Below are positions 4,447 through 6,267 of a DNA stretch of 6,267 nt, piece after piece. The stretch is from Sulfuricellaceae bacterium. GTDB lineage: Bacteria; Pseudomonadota; Gammaproteobacteria; Burkholderiales; UBA9220. The notes below the pieces were generated by a model, which was given only the letters and a program-made list of their open reading frames with translations, did no database searches and had not been told where the DNA came from. Numbering within the stretch: position 1 is the first letter of the stretch; each line of letters begins with the position of its first letter. The stretch covers positions 1 through 6,267 of the forward strand of contig JAIOJO010000270.1 of the NCBI GenBank assembly GCA_019911985.1. The letters run 5' to 3'. The position numbers were made by a program, and so were the translations under genes.

Positions 4447-6201
4447 ATGATTCCGCAAGCCTTCGTGCAGGAACTGCTCAACCGCCTGGACATCGTCGAG
4501 GTCGTGGAGCGCTATCTTCCCTTGAAGCGGGCTGGGGCGAATTACGTAGCCTGTTGCCCCTTCCATAACGAAAAAACCCCTTCCTTCTCGGTCAGCCCGA
4601 CTAAGCAGTTTTACCATTGCTTCGGCTGCGGCGCCCACGGCACGGCCATCGGCTTCGTGATGGAACACCAGGGCCTGGGTTTTGTCGAAGCGGTAGAGGA
4701 TTTGGCGCGCAGTGCCGGCATGACGGTGCCGGAGGAAGAGGCCCATGCCGGGCGCAAGGCGGATGCCGGGCTGGACGGTCTGGCGGACGTCATGCAGTGC
4801 GCCACCCGGTATTACCGCGATGAGCTAAAGCGCTCCGAGTCCGCTATCGCCTACTTGAAAAGCCGCGGCTTGAGCGGCGAGATCGCCGCCCGCTTCGGCA
4901 TCGGCTATGCGCCCGACGGCTGGCAAAACTTGTCCGCGGTTTTTTCCGACTATCCGACGGCGCCGGCATTGGCCAAGGCCGGTTTGGTGATCGACAGCGA
5001 AGGTGGCCGGCGCTACGACCGTTTCCGCGACCGCATCATGTTTCCCATCCTGGGTAACCGGGGGGCGGTAATCGGTTTCGGCGGGCGGGTGCTGGGCGAA
5101 GGCGAGCCCAAGTATTTGAATTCGCCGGAGACGCCGCTATTCGAAAAAGGCCGCGAAATTTACGGCTTGTTTCAGGCGCGGCAAGCGATACGCGCGGCGA
5201 AAAAGGTGCTGGTGGTCGAGGGTTACATGGATGTCGTCGCCTTGGCCCAGCACGGCATCGACTATGCCGTGGCGACGCTGGGAACGGCGACGACGCCTTA
5301 TCATATTCAGCTTTTGTTGCGCCAGACCGACGACATCGTGTTTTGTTTCGACGGCGATAATGCGGGACGCAAGGCGGCGTGGCGGGCCTTGGAAAATAGC
5401 CTAGAATGGATTACGGACGGCAAGGGGGTGGGTTTCCTTTTCCTGCCGCAGGGCGAAGATCCCGACAGCTATGTGCGGCAAAACGGCCGCGAGGATTTCG
5501 AGCGTTTGCTGAGCGAAGCGCAGCCCTTGAGCCAGTTTTTAATGCGCGAATTGACCGGCCGCGTCGATATGCACAGCGAGGAAGGCCGGGCGCGTTTTTT
5601 GCAGTTGGCAAAACCCCTGGTGGAGAAGGTGTCGGCCAAGGCGCTGAGCCTCATGCTGCGTAAGCGCATCGGCGAATTGGCCGGCTTGTCGCCGGAGGAG
5701 GTCGGTTCCTTGGTGGGGGCGCGGCAAGCCGCCAAACCGGCCGTCCGCCGCGCCGTGGACAAGCGCATGCCGCAATCCGTCGGGCGTTTGCTGCTGCAGT
5801 TGGTGATGCTGCAACCGGCTTTGGCCGCGGGTTTGGATCGCGCCTTGTTGGACACGCGCCAAGCGGATATGCAGGCCTTGGCCGAGTTGCTTGATTTTGT
5901 GCAGGCGAATACGCCGGGCGACCTCAAGGCCGCGCACATCTTGCACCATTTCGAGTCTTCGCCGCTGCAGACGCTGCTGCTCGACGCAGCCAGGAACCTG
6001 GAGTGGGAGCAGTTCAGCGACGAGGAGCGCGAGCAAGAATTCGCCGCCGTGGTGGACAAACTGCGCGAGCAGGTGCGGAATCGGGAGAGCCGAACTATTT
6101 TGGCCGAGATGCAGGGCAAGGATTTTAAGTTGTGGACCCCGGAGGAGAAGCGATTGTATTTGGAGCAGTCGCGCCGGGATACGGTTTCTCCTGAAAAATG
6201 A
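4447..6201 (+). CDS. dnaG: DNA primase DnaG
   Basis: DnaG makes the short RNA primers that start lagging-strand Okazaki fragments, working with the replicative helicase DnaB. The 584-residue product has the three standard parts. An N-terminal CHC2 zinc domain has ligands Cys37, His40, Cys58 and Cys61 (CCPFHNEKTPSF and FYHCFGCGAHG). The polymerase core includes RFRDRIMFPI near 192-201 and PKYLNSPETP near 221-230. Its Toprim catalytic site has Glu258 in VVEGYMDVV, and Asp302 and Asp304 in FDGDNAGRKAAWRALE. A C-terminal helical region from about residue 430 corresponds to the DnaB-binding domain and is less conserved, as usual. Length is close to E. coli DnaG (581). The start is fixed: an in-frame TAG (4444-4446) directly precedes the ATG. 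No Shine-Dalgarno sequence is visible, fitting low primase expression. The gene ends TGA at 6199-6201, and rpoD is expected next. Confidence 0.98.
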   Translation: MIPQAFVQELLNRLDIVEVVERYLPLKRAGANYVACCPFHNEKTPSFSVSPTKQFYHCFGCGAHGTAIGFVMEHQGLGFVEAVEDLARSAGMTVPEEEAHAGRKADAGLDGLADVMQCATRYYRDELKRSESAIAYLKSRGLSGEIAARFGIGYAPDGWQNLSAVFSDYPTAPALAKAGLVIDSEGGRRYDRFRDRIMFPILGNRGAVIGFGGRVLGEGEPKYLNSPETPLFEKGREIYGLFQARQAIRAAKKVLVVEGYMDVVALAQHGIDYAVATLGTATTPYHIQLLLRQTDDIVFCFDGDNAGRKAAWRALENSLEWITDGKGVGFLFLPQGEDPDSYVRQNGREDFERLLSEAQPLSQFLMRELTGRVDMHSEEGRARFLQLAKPLVEKVSAKALSLMLRKRIGELAGLSPEEVGSLVGARQAAKPAVRRAVDKRMPQSVGRLLLQLVMLQPALAAGLDRALLDTRQADMQALAELLDFVQANTPGDLKAAHILHHFESSPLQTLLLDAARNLEWEQFSDEEREQEFAAVVDKLREQVRNRESRTILAEMQGKDFKLWTPEEKRLYLEQSRRDTVSPEK

Positions 6202-6224
6202 AGCGGAAAGCATTCTAGAATTAG

Positions 6225-6233
6225 TGATATAAT
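6225..6233 (+). promoter_or_regulatory. Extended -10 promoter in the spacer after dnaG (probably for rpoD)
   Basis: TGATATAAT combines a perfect TATAAT (6228-6233) with the TGn extension that can replace a -35 element. No TTGACA-like hexamer is found 16-18 bp upstream. A perfect 10-bp palindrome, ATTCTAGAAT (6212-6221), lies just before it and could be chance or an operator. By synteny the gene served is probably rpoD, which lies beyond the window, so this assignment is inferred. Confidence 0.5.
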
Positions 6234-6258
6234 TGCCGCCTTTTGCTAGCGGCAAATT
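6231..6258 (+). other. Stem-loop directly after the dnaG-distal promoter
   Basis: TTGCCGC (6233-6239) and GCGGCAA (6249-6255) form a perfect 7-bp stem with a 9-base loop. With a one-base bulge, the stem extends through AA (6231-6232) and TT (6257-6258). The trailing sequence ATTCCTTTATT is AT-rich but not a clean T-run. It could end or process the dnaG transcript, or form at the very 5' end of mRNA from the overlapping promoter. In E. coli the dnaG-rpoD junction contains an RNase E processing site; equivalence here is inferred. Confidence 0.4.
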
Positions 6259-6267
6259 CCTTTATTG

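Noticed and set aside
5539..6255. Long minus-strand frames opposite dnaG
   Set aside because: They are shadows of the dnaG coding strand with no start context or family resemblance.

Overview
The window is a core housekeeping segment of a GC-rich gammaproteobacterium. The main evidence is gene order: folB and plsY are divergent, tsaD converges on plsY, and tsaD is divergent from rpsU-yqeY-dnaG. To my knowledge this is the arrangement around the macromolecular synthesis operon in Pseudomonas and related gammaproteobacteria. The encoded proteins also align closely, from memory, with E. coli TsaD, bS21, FolB and DnaG. Genus cannot be decided from the sequence.

Layout. Positions 2-142 hold the C-terminal end of a protein with NHL-type (beta-propeller) repeats that is cut by the window edge. 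Positions 143-596 contain no gene. They hold a 243-bp MITE-like element with 35-bp imperfect inverted repeats (216-458), then a different interspersed palindromic repeat (479-588). Next is a minus-strand pair, folB followed by a TauE/SafE-type membrane exporter gene, coupled by a GTGA stop/start overlap. plsY runs on the plus strand from a 78-bp divergent spacer. It converges on minus-strand tsaD across a 158-bp spacer with two foldable structures. A 132-bp AT-rich divergent spacer drives rpsU, followed 6 bp later by yqeY and then dnaG. The window ends in a spacer with an extended -10 promoter and a hairpin, where rpoD would be expected.

How the genes work together. rpsU (ribosomal protein bS21), dnaG (primase) and the expected rpoD (sigma-70) link initiation of translation, replication and transcription. 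yqeY encodes a GatB/YqeY-domain protein of unclear role. TsaD makes the t6A tRNA modification, FolB is a folate biosynthesis enzyme, and PlsY makes lysophosphatidic acid for phospholipids. The TauE-like exporter and the NHL protein are the accessory parts.

I see no new biological system here. The genes look intact and ordinary. The points most worth checking are the two non-coding repeat elements at 216-588, the nearly leaderless look of the dnaG start, and the promoter/hairpin arrangement at the right edge.
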